The translations under genes were made by a program, and so were the position numbers. DNA of 64,000 bases from Anthracocystis setariae (Eukaryota; Basidiomycota; Ustilaginomycetes; Ustilaginales; Ustilaginaceae): positions 310,001 to 374,000 of the forward strand of contig CAKMXJ010000003.1 of NCBI GenBank assembly GCA_928724745.1. Reading direction: 5' to 3'. The notes under the pieces were generated by a model. It ran no database searches and had not been told where the DNA came from. It saw only the letters and a program-made list of their open reading frames with translations. Positions 9,009 through 19,425 of the stretch are shown piece by piece. The first letter of the stretch is position 1. Each line of letters opens with the position of its first letter.

Positions 9009-11866
9009 CTAAACAGCGGGAGTAGGGGTATCATCTCCCGCATCGGCCTCAAATCTTGCTCTTCTACCTGAGCTTGCATTCCCGCTTTCGATGGGTACCG
9101 AACCTTGAAGTTTCTGTCTAAGCGACAAGTACTTCTTTCTCTGTTGAGCTGATACCGACGGTTGAATCTTGCCCAAAGCTGCGATAAAGTGCGCTTGCAT
9201 CACAAGCACCTTGGGCGACTCGATCTCCCCCTTCTTCCCTCTCCCCTTCAGCTCCACCTCCAAACCAACCTGAGACTGGGAATTATGGAAAACAATCGTC
9301 TCCCTCAACGCCAATACCGCAGCCTCCCTCACCAATGCGGCCAAATCAGCCCCTGAGAAACCATCCAACTTGGCATCGTAAGCGATCGCTGCCAAATCCA
9401 CATCGCCACTCAAAGGCGTCTTGTTCGTAATCGTCCTCAAGATCTCCAACCTCTCCTCGGGCTTGGGCAGATCCACATACAGCAACTTGTCCAACCTGCC
9501 CGGACGACACATGGCAGGATCGATCATATCCGGCCTATTCGTCGCCGCAATCACATACGTCTGCACCCTCGACTCCAACCCATCCAACTCGGTCAACAGC
9601 GTATTCACCACCCGACTCGAGCTCTCGGACAGACTGTCGTCCCTCCTCGGCACCAATGCATCCAACTCGTCGAAAAAAATCACGCAAGGCGACGAGGTTC
9701 GCGCTCGTGCAAACACTTGTCGAACCGCCTTTTCGGATTCACCGACGTACTTGTTGAGTAGTTCCGGACCTTTGACCGAGATAAAGTTGGCGCGCGATTC
9801 GTTGGCGACAGCTTTAGCGAGGAGCGTTTTACCACACCCGGGCGGTCCCCAAAGGAGAACACCGGAAGAGGCGGAGACACCAACGGCTCGGAAAAGCTCA
9901 GGTCGCTTAATGGGTTCGACAATGGCCATGGCCAGCTCGTCTCGCGTCGAGTGAAGCGCGCCCACATCGGCCCAGGAAACGTCAGGTACGGTGGCGAAAC
10001 CTTCTCGCTTAGACGAGGGTTGCACAGAGGGTAGCGCGACGAGGAAGTCGGCATTGGTGATGGCAAGCGGAGCGAGCTCGGTGTCGGTGAGCGGAGATGG
10101 ATGGTTCTTGAGGAACGAGGCAATAGAAGAGTCACGGATATGATCTGGTAGTGCATCGAAGAACGTCGATGACGGTCGGACGTTGGTGGCGACAACAGCT
10201 GCAGGGATGGTGGGAGTTGTAGTGCCATCAGCTGCAGGCGTCACGGCCCCCGTCGAGGGATCTGGAGTGTCTACGGATGCATCAGCCGCTGCTTCTGTGA
10301 GGGCAGATGGCGCGGTTTGTGTGGGATCCTGTGTCTCCTGAGTGGCAGTAGGAGCAGGGGCAACTGAGTCGCCCATCTCGACATCACCTGCATCGGCTTC
10401 GTGGTTGGCGTGCAAGCCGATCGCCTGGGAAATGCGTACTGCCGACAAATTGGACGGTAGCGACGGGTCGGCCTCGCTTAGCTGCTGGAAAATACGCTTG
10501 ACTGCAATGATACCCGCCGCGGAGGTGAGCGCAGACAGATCGGCGCCGACGTAACCGGGAGTAGCCTTTGCCAATGCGCGGAAGTCAAAATCACCGGTAA
10601 GACGCAACTTTTGCGCAAGTACTCGTAAGATCCTACAGAGCCAAAAAAAAAGAGCAGAAATATGCAGAAGGTGAGCTCTTGTCCTCTATGATTCCGATGA
10701 GGGGAGCGTGATGCTGCCGCTGCCGCCACAAAGAAAGGGGGTGGGATCAGGGACTTGAATGGGAGGCCCGAAGGCCAATAAGCACAGCACGGCCCATTGC
10801 CGCTAGCAGTTGTGTATGTTCTGCATCATGCAATCACAACCTTTCAAGGGGCAGGCAGCCAGTTCGCTCTTTGTCAGGAGGGTACTTACTGTTCACGTCC
10901 ATCTTCATCAGGTACGCCCATTGCGATTTCGTGGTCAAATCGACCAGCTCTTCTTAATGCTGGATCGAGACTATCGGGTCGATTCGTTGCACCAATGATC
11001 ATGACAGGCTTTCCGTCAGTTTTTTCCCAGCTGAGATCATCAAGCGACGTAAGAAGCTGAGCCACAATACGACGTTCCATCTCTCGCTGGGCAGTTTCTC
11101 GTTTTGGAGTGATGGCGTCGATCTCGTCGATGAAGAGAATGCAGGGGGCGATCGAGGCGGCCTCGTCAAAGGTGTCACGGATCGTCTTTTCGGATTCGCC
11201 CGATGTACCCGAGACGACGGAGGGAGCCGAGATGGAAAGGAAGGGAACACCGAGCTCGCCGGCAACAGCACCAGCGAGCATTGTTTTACCACAACCTGGT
11301 GGGCCATGCAAGAGAACACCACGAGGAGGCTTGACACCAGTATGAGCGTAGATCTCTGGATGACATAGAGGCATGGCAATGAGCTCGAGGATCTTTTCGA
11401 TAGCATGTGAAATACCGCCGAGATCAGCGAGACGAGTCGCCGGAGGGGTATATTTCTCGGCCGTGTTCATGAGTTTGGAGACGAGGCCCTTGGGTCGTTT
11501 GGAGGAAGAGCCGGAGGAAGATGCGGTAGCTGTAGCTTCGATACGCGAGGAGCGAGACTTGCGCTTAATTGGCGAGGATGTGGATGCCACGGCAGTAGAA
11601 CTAGGTGAGCTCTGCCGTGTCCTTGGTGCAGAGCCACTTGGTGCTGGGGAAGCAGCTGTTGCAGTTGCATGGCCGAGTTCGTCATCGCCATTCTTTTGCG
11701 ATTCTGCTGCCTGTTGTCGTGCGAGAGCAGCTGCAGCGGCGGATCCTGGAGGAGGGGGTATACTGGATCCAGCGGCAGAAGCGGAAGGGGAGGACGGCGG
11801 AAGTGGGCTATTCAGCGATATTCTGTTGCGCTGGTTGGCCCAGGCGCCTGTGATGGAGCGGTTCAT
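9009..11866 (-). CDS. RIX7: RIX7/NVL-type AAA ATPase
   Basis: Two exons on the minus strand: 11866-10890 and 10632-9009. The 257-nt intron has donor GTAAGTAC at 10889 and acceptor CTCTGTAG ending at 10633. The split CAG codon restores [13 protein letters not shown]. The spliced protein is about 866 residues, close to yeast Rix7 and human NVL. There are two AAA modules: D1 with GPPGCGKT near residue 188 and [12 protein letters not shown] near 242, then D2 with GPPGCGKT near 588 and [12 protein letters not shown] near 645. D2 is preceded by the family-typical [11 protein letters not shown] and VSWADVGAL. The protein drives release of the GTPase Nog2-type factors and other assembly factors from pre-60S ribosomes in the nucleolus and nucleus. 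The N-terminus (MNRSITGAW...) lacks the small folded N-domain of yeast/human homologues. A CTGCTCAG just before the ATG could be an acceptor for an upstream exon that I could not find. Confidence 0.9.
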
Positions 11867-12281
11867 GCTGAGCAGGAGCGCATCAGAGACCAGCTTCTAT
11901 CATTCGAAGGCGTGCGATGATAATGGTAAAGGGGGGGATGATGGAGGAAAGAAGGTTACATTTGAGGGTTTTTGAGTTTTGTCCTTTGAACGGCTGCAAA
12001 GCAAATCAATTTTTTCATCTAATTTTTTTTTTTTTTTTTTCTCTCTTCGCAGCAAATGCACTTTTCTCATTTTGGCGTGGAGGTGATTGCACTTCCGCTT
12101 TCCGGCCGGGAATCCTAGAACTGGCGCAACATGGGTGACCACTTGTCCTCCTTGTTGCGGCTGCATTCTTGGAGTGGGATGATGGTAGTGGAATCGGCAT
12201 TGGGTATGGTATTCGATTACATGTGACAGATTCAATGCTAAGTGCTGAGTGACAAAGATCAATGCATGTTCACGGAGATCA
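11867..12281. other. Intergenic, RIX7 promoter side
   Basis: 415 bases between the stop of the HVA22-like gene and the RIX7 start, both on the minus strand. It holds an 18-base T tract at 12023-12040. No gene is supported. An N-terminal RIX7 exon would have to lie here. Confidence 0.5.
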
Positions 12282-14240
12282 TCATTCATCCAGCTTCTGT
12301 TTGGTACGGCTTCGTGTGAGTCTTTTGGGCGGCTCTGAGGTTAGCGCAGAATCGGCAGAGTCGCTGCGAGCTGGAATGTTTGCAATCGAGACCTTCCTTG
12401 ATAGGCTCCGCTGCGTAGCTGACTTGGATGGTGCAGTTGCAACTGCTGCTTTCTTTCGCGGAGAGGTGGTAAGCTTCCGCTTTGTACTTTGCTCCGTCTC
12501 AGCCGAAGTTTGGTTTGCTGTGCCGGGGCCGTTTTGTGAAGAACCTTGGGTCTTGGCCAATGTACCGCTAGGCGCAGCCTTCTTCCGAGCTGCTACCTTT
12601 CCCGCGGTTGCAGAGGAAGAGGTGCTTGCATTCAACGTTTTCGCTTTTGATTTTGCTTTTGCCGTCGAGTTGGCACTTGACGTTTTGCTCGACACTGTTT
12701 TTCCGATTGCCGATTTGGCCCGTTTCCTCGGTGATGCCGACGGCAATGTGGATTGACCTGCGCTTTTCCCCTCGGTCTCTGGATCTTCATCGGCTCGACT
12801 GCGCTTGTTGCTGCTAGAAGCGCGATTCGACGCAGTCTGACTGGCAGTGACCGAAGATTTGGCCGCAAGTGACCGCGAAGAAGCGACTTTACGCACCGCT
12901 GGTATTCCGTTTGGTGGAGGCACGATGCGGTTGTCATCTGCCGAAGCGACGCTCTCATGCGTCGACGGTTTGCTTGTGGTTCCGTTCAACACAGTGAGAG
13001 TGCCCATCGGTTGCAATGACGACTGTTGAGATGCAAGCGTGAGTGGGGCCATATGCGTGGTTATGGGCACCCTTGTCTGCAGCTGGAAAGGATTGGCGAC
13101 ATTCGCGTTGGAGGCTGACGGTGCTGCAACGGAGAAGGAGAAGCCGCCAGGGAAGCGCGGTGTAGGAGAGATCAGGCTGGATGGCCCAGCTCGCTGCGGC
13201 GTTACACCAGGGATGAACGCGTAATTGCGCAGATCGGTTGGTGGTGTTGGAGGTGCACCGAGGTCAGTCGGCATCGTTGATGGTAGAAACGAGTCAGGTT
13301 GGTTTGGCAGCTTGAGACTGGGGCTTGAGGCTTCCAATTTCACGTTTGTATGCACACCATTGGAAGATGCTATTGAGTCGTTCGTAGCTTGCGACGTCGA
13401 AGAGACGGTGGAAGCCAGGGTCTGCGATTCGAAAGCATGTTGCGGTACCGGCAACTCTTGCAAAACTCTCCTTGTTGCAGCCAGACTGTTGTGCGATGTT
13501 TTCTTGGTCAGCGCTTGGCGGGTTCGGGTTGCAGCCTGTGCTGACGTTAGCGTTGAAGTGGTTGGAATTGCGGATGCGACAGAGGGCAGCAAAGTCTTTA
13601 TGGATGGAGGCGGCAATGAAGGAGGTGGCTTCTTGTTGGACCTGGTTGGCGTAGTGCTTTTCGATGGCGATGGAGCCGATTTGAGCTCGAATGCTGTGAT
13701 GGAAGCGTCCGAGTGCGGTGGTTGAAACACAACCGATCTGATGAGCTGCAGTAGTGGCGTGCATCTGTCCACGAGCGGAGCAAGCAACGATGCGAACCAG
13801 CTGAAAAGTGCTAGGGTGAAGCCGATGATGGCATCTATTATGGACTCATATGGACGGATCATGGGCGCCAAGAAGCGATAGACCAATATTGATGCTCCAT
13901 AGCTCCTGGTGAAAAGCATCCAAACGAGAAAGAGGGTTTTGAAAGAGTCGTAGAAGGGCACAAACCAGGCAATGCTGCGATCGCATACGGGCTCCAGCTT
14001 GTTGAAGAGATTCCAGACTAGGACAGTGGTGAGCGCTGACTTGACTGCTGCTTTGCGTTTGGATGTACCTACACGCCGGCGTGTGGTGGCCTGCTTGGTG
14101 CCGTCTTGGGCATTGCGGACAAGCACAACTCGTTCGCTCGAGCCGATCTCTTGCAGCTTGGCTGTATCCAGCACGTCATAGGTATCACGCAGGTCCAGGA
14201 TCAAGATGAGAGCCTTGAGCAGCAGATTGATGAGCCCCAT
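12282..14240 (-). CDS. HVA22/TB2/DP1 (REEP/Yop1-like) membrane protein with long basic tail
   Basis: The ATG at 14240 gives 652 residues; the frame extends further only through a TTG. The N-terminal ~150 residues match the TB2/DP1/HVA22 family: MGLINLLLKALILILDL, then LVWNLFNKLEPVCDRSIAWF followed by VPFYDSFKTLFLVW, and RFLAPMIRPYESIIDAIIGF. Family members are hairpin proteins of the tubular ER that shape membrane. Residues from about 160 on are disordered and rich in Ser, Thr, Ala and Pro. From about residue 480 the tail becomes strongly basic (KKAAPSG, RKRAKSAIGK, RSRTKQKLDE). This tail is much longer than in Yop1 (about 180 residues in total) and may bind RNA, microtubules or acidic partners, which is speculation. 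It is divergent from TCTP, sharing the 14241-15050 promoter interval. Confidence 0.75.
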   Translation of the reverse strand: MGLINLLLKALILILDLRDTYDVLDTAKLQEIGSSERVVLVRNAQDGTKQATTRRRVGTSKRKAAVKSALTTVLVWNLFNKLEPVCDRSIAWFVPFYDSFKTLFLVWMLFTRSYGASILVYRFLAPMIRPYESIIDAIIGFTLALFSWFASLLAPLVDRCTPLLQLIRSVVFQPPHSDASITAFELKSAPSPSKSTTPTRSNKKPPPSLPPPSIKTLLPSVASAIPTTSTLTSAQAATRTRQALTKKTSHNSLAATRRVLQELPVPQHAFESQTLASTVSSTSQATNDSIASSNGVHTNVKLEASSPSLKLPNQPDSFLPSTMPTDLGAPPTPPTDLRNYAFIPGVTPQRAGPSSLISPTPRFPGGFSFSVAAPSASNANVANPFQLQTRVPITTHMAPLTLASQQSSLQPMGTLTVLNGTTSKPSTHESVASADDNRIVPPPNGIPAVRKVASSRSLAAKSSVTASQTASNRASSSNKRSRADEDPETEGKSAGQSTLPSASPRKRAKSAIGKTVSSKTSSANSTAKAKSKAKTLNASTSSSATAGKVAARKKAAPSGTLAKTQGSSQNGPGTANQTSAETEQSTKRKLTTSPRKKAAVATAPSKSATQRSLSRKVSIANIPARSDSADSALTSEPPKRLTRSRTKQKLDE

Positions 14241-14814
14241 GTCCAAGTAGAGCCAGCTGCAAGATTGACAGCGGATACGGAGCTCTCGCTTCAACCAACA
14301 GAGAGGGGTTCGTCCGCCGAAATAGTCGGGACGCTGCCAGCTCTAGGTTGAGGTAAAGAAGCTGTTGCTGTGACTACGTATCACAACATCTGAAACTTGA
14401 TTCGAGTGGCGCGTGAGGCAAGGTGGGAGTAGCATGGTGAGCCAAAACATGGGATTGGGATTCCAAAGCCAAGAGTGTTGGTTGGTGTTGCTTTCTCCAC
14501 ACCGTTACTCCCGAGATCCGCAAAGACAGCATATTAATACTACAGCACGCGAGGAATGCGCATCGGGCTACTTGTTGCACTAAGCGATCCTGCGCTGAGG
14601 GGTCCAACCAAGGAGCTCTCGCTAGACGTTGAATTGGGCAGAACGGCGACACAGGCTACATTGAATTGAATTGCGCTGGCAAATTTGAAGTGATGGGTGT
14701 TCCGAACAGTGCAGCCCAATACAAATGAACTTGTATACCACATTGCACGTTTTGGCTCTCAGCAGCGTTATTGTTATCTCTTCTAAAATTTCGCCGGATT
14801 TTTTGGTATGGTTT

Positions 14815-14859
<45 letters not shown>

Positions 14860-15050
14860 CTTTTCTAGTTCTTCCCAAGTGACAAGACGGCCCAAGTGCC
14901 CAGACGTGGGCCAAGCTTGCGTTCGAACTCCAGCCGCCGCACAGTCGCTGCCGTGCACATGTTTTCAGCCATGGACAGCGAGCGCAGCAAAGGTGTCTTC
15001 TATTCCATCACCCATTTTGGTATCAACCCCTCCTATCCACATAATTCACG
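14241..15050. other. Divergent promoter interval, HVA22-like gene and TCTP
   Basis: 810 bases between two divergent starts. The main feature is a 43-base T tract (14817-14859) about 190 bases before the TCTP ATG. No coding sequence supported. Confidence 0.6.
14817..14859. repeat. Poly-T tract, 43 T
   Basis: Uninterrupted run of 43 T on the + strand, upstream of TCTP. Such poly(dA:dT) tracts exclude nucleosomes in fungal promoters. The length is likely to vary between strains and assemblies. Confidence 0.9.
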
Positions 15051-16033
15051 ATGAAGGTAGGTGACTCGTACTTCTCAACTACGCAACAGGGAACGAAGTA
15101 GGTGGCTGGACGAGGCGTATCTCCAACAATAGCATCCAAGCTGTTTGGCGATCGGATACCGGCAAAGGGGACAGGCTTCGAAGAATCGACTCGCGATAAC
15201 GATGTAATGGCCTTCAACAGCGGTTGCCCTCCTTTCGGCGTACATCAAGCCCCATCACGGATGTGAAAGCAGTGTACAGCTGATGTGTCGTTCGACCGAT
15301 GCTCATCTGGCCTAGTGTTTAGGCGCCGCTGTTCACGATCTTGTGGCCACCCAATTGGCTCCCCGTATCTCTCGCTAAGGTCGTACCATCCTCATGCTCG
15401 AGGTCACTCTCGCCTTGCCCTCTCTCCAGCCGCTCCTATCATCGGCGTTCGTGCCTTGGTGCTCAACTTTGCAATTTCGATCCCTTGTATGCATTCGCTG
15501 ACGTGCTCGTCTTGTTCATTCCCTCACTCCAACAGCTCTTCACTGACGTCATTTCCAACGACGAGATGGTCTCGGACGGTTACGAGATGAAGCTCGTCGA
15601 CGACATTGTCTACGAGGTCGACGCTGCCATGGTCGTCGTGTCGGACGGTGATGTCGACATCGGTGCCAACCCTTCCGCCGAGGAGCAGGAGGAGGCTCTC
15701 GAGAACGGTGCTGCCCAGGTCATCAACATTGTGCACACTTTCCGCCTCCAATCCACCCAGTTCGACAAGAAGTCCTACCTTACTTACCTCAAGGGCTACA
15801 TGAAGACCGTCAAGGCCAAGCTCCAGGAGACCAACCCCGACCGCGTCGCCGAATTCGAGAAGGGCGCTGCCGCTTTCGCCAAGAAGGTTGTTGGCTCCTT
15901 CAAGGACTGGGAGTTCTACACCGGTGAATCCATGGACCCCGATGGCATGGTCGCCCTCCTCAACTACAGGGAGGACGGTGTCACTCCTTACCTCGTCTTC
16001 TGGAAGGACGGTCTGCGTGAGACCAAGATCTAA
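15051..16033 (+). CDS. TMA19: Translationally controlled tumour protein (TCTP/TMA19)
   Basis: The first coding exon is only six bases, ATGAAG at 15051-15056. A 479-nt intron follows (donor GTAGGT at 15057, acceptor TCCAACAG ending at 15535), then exon 2 from 15536 to the TAA at 16031-16033. The spliced protein is 167 residues, the normal TCTP length, and begins MKLFTDVISNDEMVSDGYEM, a typical TCTP N-terminus. Other family landmarks are VYEVDAAMV, GANPSAEEQEE, the FDKKSYLTYLKGYMKTVKAK helix and VALLNYREDGVTPYLVFWKD. TCTP binds ribosomes and small GTPases and is abundant in growing cells. The exon-2 frame also stays open far upstream inside the intron, so an unspliced model would give a false N-terminal extension. 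Confidence 0.93.
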
Positions 16034-16401
16034 GCCTCATTCGATCTCATCCTTCCTCGTTGCATCGATCTGCTTATGTATCGTTACCGTACTGTCCCCC
16101 GCAAATCACACTACCCAAAATGTACAAATCGCTTTCAGGATTTGTACCTCTACTATACACCGATCTGGCCCTTGTTTGATGTCGAGCACAATCAACTTTG
16201 CTGCTCCTAAGACACTTTCACCAGCATCTATAACCAACTGTCAGAGAACGCAGCAGCAAGCTTCCTATCGTGCATCCGCCAAATAAGTTCATCAGTACCC
16301 TTATTAATACTCTGGCTTTCTACCGAAAGTTCTGGTCAACCCAAAACAAAGAAAACGCAGCACCAAAAAAGGGAAGCAAGTGGAAAGCATCTCAAATTAC
16401 C
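16034..16401. other. TCTP 3' flank
   Basis: About 370 bases with no gene, between the TCTP stop and the tRNA-Asn terminator. A CCGTACTGTCC motif lies near 16088. Confidence 0.5.
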
Positions 16402-16407
16402 AAAAAA
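16402..16407 (-). terminator. Pol III terminator of tRNA-Asn
   Basis: Six A on the + strand, so T6 on the transcribed minus strand, four bases beyond the tRNA 3' end. Confidence 0.8.
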
Positions 16408-16411
16408 CTAC

Positions 16412-16484
16412 GACCCCAGGCGGGCTCGAACCGCCGACCTCAGCATTAACAGTGCTACGCTCTAACCAACTGAGCTATGGAGTC
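16412..16484 (-). tRNA. tRNA-Asn (GTT)
   Basis: 73 nt, read on the minus strand. The acceptor stem GACTCCA pairs with TGGGGTC (one G-T). The D-arm is GCTC...GAGC, the anticodon stem TAGCA/TGCTG encloses loop CTGTTAA with anticodon GTT, and the T-arm is GGCGG-TTCGAGC-CCGCC. No intron and no encoded CCA. It is identical over all 73 bases to the copy at 48417-48489. Confidence 0.97.
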
Positions 16485-16718
16485 TTTTATGCAAAGGGGA
16501 GGATGAGCTACATTCATATACAGTGTTGTTGTTGATGACGAGACGAAGCACAGACCAAGACGACCCGTCATCGAAATATTGCAGTAAATGCGGATGAGGT
16601 GGCACAGTTGCACACACCACCGACACCCTCAAGTATCGCCTCCACTACACTATCGTTCTGGTGAATGAGCCAAGCTACCATCTCGCCACAAGACCAATAC
16701 AACACGCGATAAAGTACC

Positions 16719-19316
16719 ATGGCCGGCTTCCTTAGAGGCAGCGGATCTGGCGGCGCTGGCTACGGTAGAGTCAGCGGCGGTGCTGGAGCGAACAATCCAT
16801 ACGAATCCGGCAACAATCCATATACTTCTTCACCAGCATCTTCCGGTCGTCAGGCAGCAGGCTATGGTGGAGGAGGTGCAGGTTTTGGCGGCGCTGGCTT
16901 TGGTGGCGGTGCTGCTCGTCCCGCAGGTGCAGGTGTAGGCGCTGGCGGTGCTGGCTATCGCGGAGGTGGTGCTGGCTTTGGTGCCGGAGCTGGTGCTGGC
17001 GGCGCTGGATACGGATCTGAGAAGGCGGCTTCGCACTCAGCACAGAGTGGAGGCCATTTGATCGTCCGATGTCCTGACCAACTCACTCTCACTAATTGCC
17101 TCATCGTCAACGGTCAAGAATGGGGATCGACTCAGTACGTCCTCGTTGATGGCTTATACGTCTTCACCAGTCGTGCCGATTCTACCGGCCAGATCCAGCC
17201 TGGCACGCTTGGTACCGCCTTGCTGCAGCGTCAGTGGGCCGGACTCTCGGCTCAGGGCCAAGTAGTACAGGCCGAGAGCTACGATCCTTTTGCATTCGGC
17301 AACAACGTATATCTCGGCAGTATCGACCTCGAGATCGCTTTCCTAAGCAAGGGTGTGGTCGCAACCCAGTCTTACGACACCGACGAGATGGCCAAGTTGT
17401 TCGCCCGCGCTTTCGAAAACCACATCTTCACCACAGGCCAGCTCCTCGTCTTCGAATTCAAGGGGATCAACCACGTCGTCACTGTTAGAGGCGTGGATGT
17501 CGTCGAGTTGCACGAGATTCAAGGAGGCAGGAACGCCCCGGAGGGCGGTCGAGGTGCCCAATCTAGGTCGGACCGCGGTATCTTGATTGCTCAGACTCAG
17601 ATCAACTTCGCTTCGGCCCCCACTGGTGGTGTCAAGCTCAAGGCTTCTGCTCACCGTCCTCCACCCAATGCAATCCTCCAGCCTAACTTCAAGTTCGAGG
17701 ATATGGGTGTCGGTGGTCTCGACAAGGAGTTCGCCAACATCTTCCGTCGTGCCTTCGCCTCACGAATCTTCCCGCCCGCACTCGTCGAGAAGCTTGGCAT
17801 TCAACACGTCAAAGGTATGGTGCTATATGGTCCACCTGGTACGGGCAAGACGCTCTTGGCGCGCCAGATTGGAAAAATGCTCAACGCTCGCGAGCCCAAG
17901 ATCGTCAATGGTCCCGAAGTGTTCAACAAGTACGTAGGTGGATCGGAAGAAAACGTCCGCAAGCTCTTCGCCGATGCTGAAAAGGAGCAGAAGGAGAAGG
18001 GAGACGAGTCGCAGCTGCACATCATCATTCTCGACGAGCTCGATGCCATGGTCCGTCAGCGTGGTTCCGGCGGGGCTGGTTCCACTTCAGCTGGAGACAA
18101 TGTAGTCAACACACTGCTTGCCAAGCTCGACGGTGTAGAGCAGCTCAACAATATTCTTGTCATCGGCATGACGAACCGCCTCGACATGATCGATGAGGCT
18201 CTGTTGCGTCCCGGTCGTCTCGAGGTGCACGTAGAGGTCAGCCTGCCGGACGAATTCGGTCGTCGACAGATCTTGAACATCCACACCAACAAGATGCGCA
18301 CCAACGGCGTTATGGATAGCGATGTCAACATTGATGAGCTCGCTGCTCTCACCAAGAATTTTTCCGGTGCCGAGATTGCTGGTCTGATCAAGTCGGCTAC
18401 CTCTTTTGCCTTTAACCGCCACGTCAAGGTCGGAACCATGGCCGGCATCTCCAACGATGTCGAGAACATGAAGGTTTCTCACCAAGACTTCCTCAACGCG
18501 CTCGACGAAGTCAAGCCCGCTTTTGGTGTCGCCGAAGAGGAGCTCTCGCAGGTGGTCCAGAACGGTATCATGCATTTTGCGCCTCACATCGATGTCATTC
18601 TTCGCGATGGTCATCTGCGTGTCGAGCAGGTGCGCACTTCGCAGCGAACACCGCTGGTCACTGTCTTAGTGCACGGTCCTCCAGGCTCCGGCAAGACGGC
18701 TCTTGCCGCCACGATCGCCATTGCATCCGACTACCCATTTATCAAGCTTATCTCGCCCGAAAGTATGATTGGCATGGGCGACGCTCAAAAGATCAATTAT
18801 CTCAACAAGGTCTTCAACGACGCTTACAAGTCTCCGCTCTCCCTCATTGTCATTGACAACATCGAGAAAATCGTCGAGTGGGTTCGCATCGGTCCCCGAT
18901 TCTCGAATTCTGTGCTGCAGGCTCTTGCCGTTCTGCTGGGCAAGCGCCCTCCTAAGGATAAGAGACTGCTGGTGCTGGCTACCACGTCGAACAGGAGGAT
19001 GCTGCATGAGATGGAGATGCTCAATGCATTTATCGCCGAGATCCGGGTGCCCAACATCACATCGCTGCGAAGTGTGGACCACGTGGTCAAGCAGATGCAG
19101 CTGTTCGACAACGACAACGACGCGCAAAGGTGCCAGCAGTTGCTGGCGCAGGCTGGATTGGGTGAAGAGGGCAAGCTCAATATTGGCATCAAGAAGCTAC
19201 TGTCTGAGATCGAGATGGCGAGACTAGACAATGACCCCGCGGATCGACTGGCTTCGAGCTTGTCGAGCGTGCAGAACACGGCGATTGACGTCGATATTGA
19301 TGTGGATCTCAACTGA
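16719..19316 (+). CDS. SEC18: SEC18/NSF vesicle-fusion ATPase with Gly-rich N-terminal extension
   Basis: 865 residues in a single exon. After residue ~110 it follows Sec18/NSF: N-domain (LIVRCPDQLTLTNC ... VYLGSIDLEI), D1 with GPPGTGKTLLARQIG near 370 and LDELDAMVRQRG near 436, then MTNRLDMIDEALLRPGRLEV, and D2 with GPPGSGKTALAA near 652 and VIDNIEKIVEW near 707. The enzyme uses ATP to disassemble cis-SNARE complexes together with alpha-SNAP at secretory membranes. The first ~110 residues are unusual: many Gly/Ala with repeated GGAGFGG, GGAGYRGG and GGAGYGS units. The extension is in frame with no splice signals that would remove it, so it appears to be translated. The ATG at 16719 is the first in frame; an internal start beyond the extension is not evident. 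Confidence 0.93.
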   Translation: MAGFLRGSGSGGAGYGRVSGGAGANNPYESGNNPYTSSPASSGRQAAGYGGGGAGFGGAGFGGGAARPAGAGVGAGGAGYRGGGAGFGAGAGAGGAGYGSEKAASHSAQSGGHLIVRCPDQLTLTNCLIVNGQEWGSTQYVLVDGLYVFTSRADSTGQIQPGTLGTALLQRQWAGLSAQGQVVQAESYDPFAFGNNVYLGSIDLEIAFLSKGVVATQSYDTDEMAKLFARAFENHIFTTGQLLVFEFKGINHVVTVRGVDVVELHEIQGGRNAPEGGRGAQSRSDRGILIAQTQINFASAPTGGVKLKASAHRPPPNAILQPNFKFEDMGVGGLDKEFANIFRRAFASRIFPPALVEKLGIQHVKGMVLYGPPGTGKTLLARQIGKMLNAREPKIVNGPEVFNKYVGGSEENVRKLFADAEKEQKEKGDESQLHIIILDELDAMVRQRGSGGAGSTSAGDNVVNTLLAKLDGVEQLNNILVIGMTNRLDMIDEALLRPGRLEVHVEVSLPDEFGRRQILNIHTNKMRTNGVMDSDVNIDELAALTKNFSGAEIAGLIKSATSFAFNRHVKVGTMAGISNDVENMKVSHQDFLNALDEVKPAFGVAEEELSQVVQNGIMHFAPHIDVILRDGHLRVEQVRTSQRTPLVTVLVHGPPGSGKTALAATIAIASDYPFIKLISPESMIGMGDAQKINYLNKVFNDAYKSPLSLIVIDNIEKIVEWVRIGPRFSNSVLQALAVLLGKRPPKDKRLLVLATTSNRRMLHEMEMLNAFIAEIRVPNITSLRSVDHVVKQMQLFDNDNDAQRCQQLLAQAGLGEEGKLNIGIKKLLSEIEMARLDNDPADRLASSLSSVQNTAIDVDIDVDLN

Positions 19317-19425
19317 AATCTTGCACGACCTTGTCGGTCCTAGATGCAATATGATAACCTGTCTCACTAATCGACTTGTTGTGATGTTTTGAAGATTGGA
19401 TGACTTTTCTGATTGCACTGATTAT

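Noticed and set aside
11900..12289. 129-codon minus ORF as the missing RIX7 N-terminus
   Set aside because: It is made partly from a poly-A/T tract (Lys run) and does not resemble the NVL N-domain.
15341..15535. N-terminal extension of TCTP by unspliced reading
   Set aside because: It lies in the intron. The six-base exon at 15051 gives the standard TCTP N-terminus and length.
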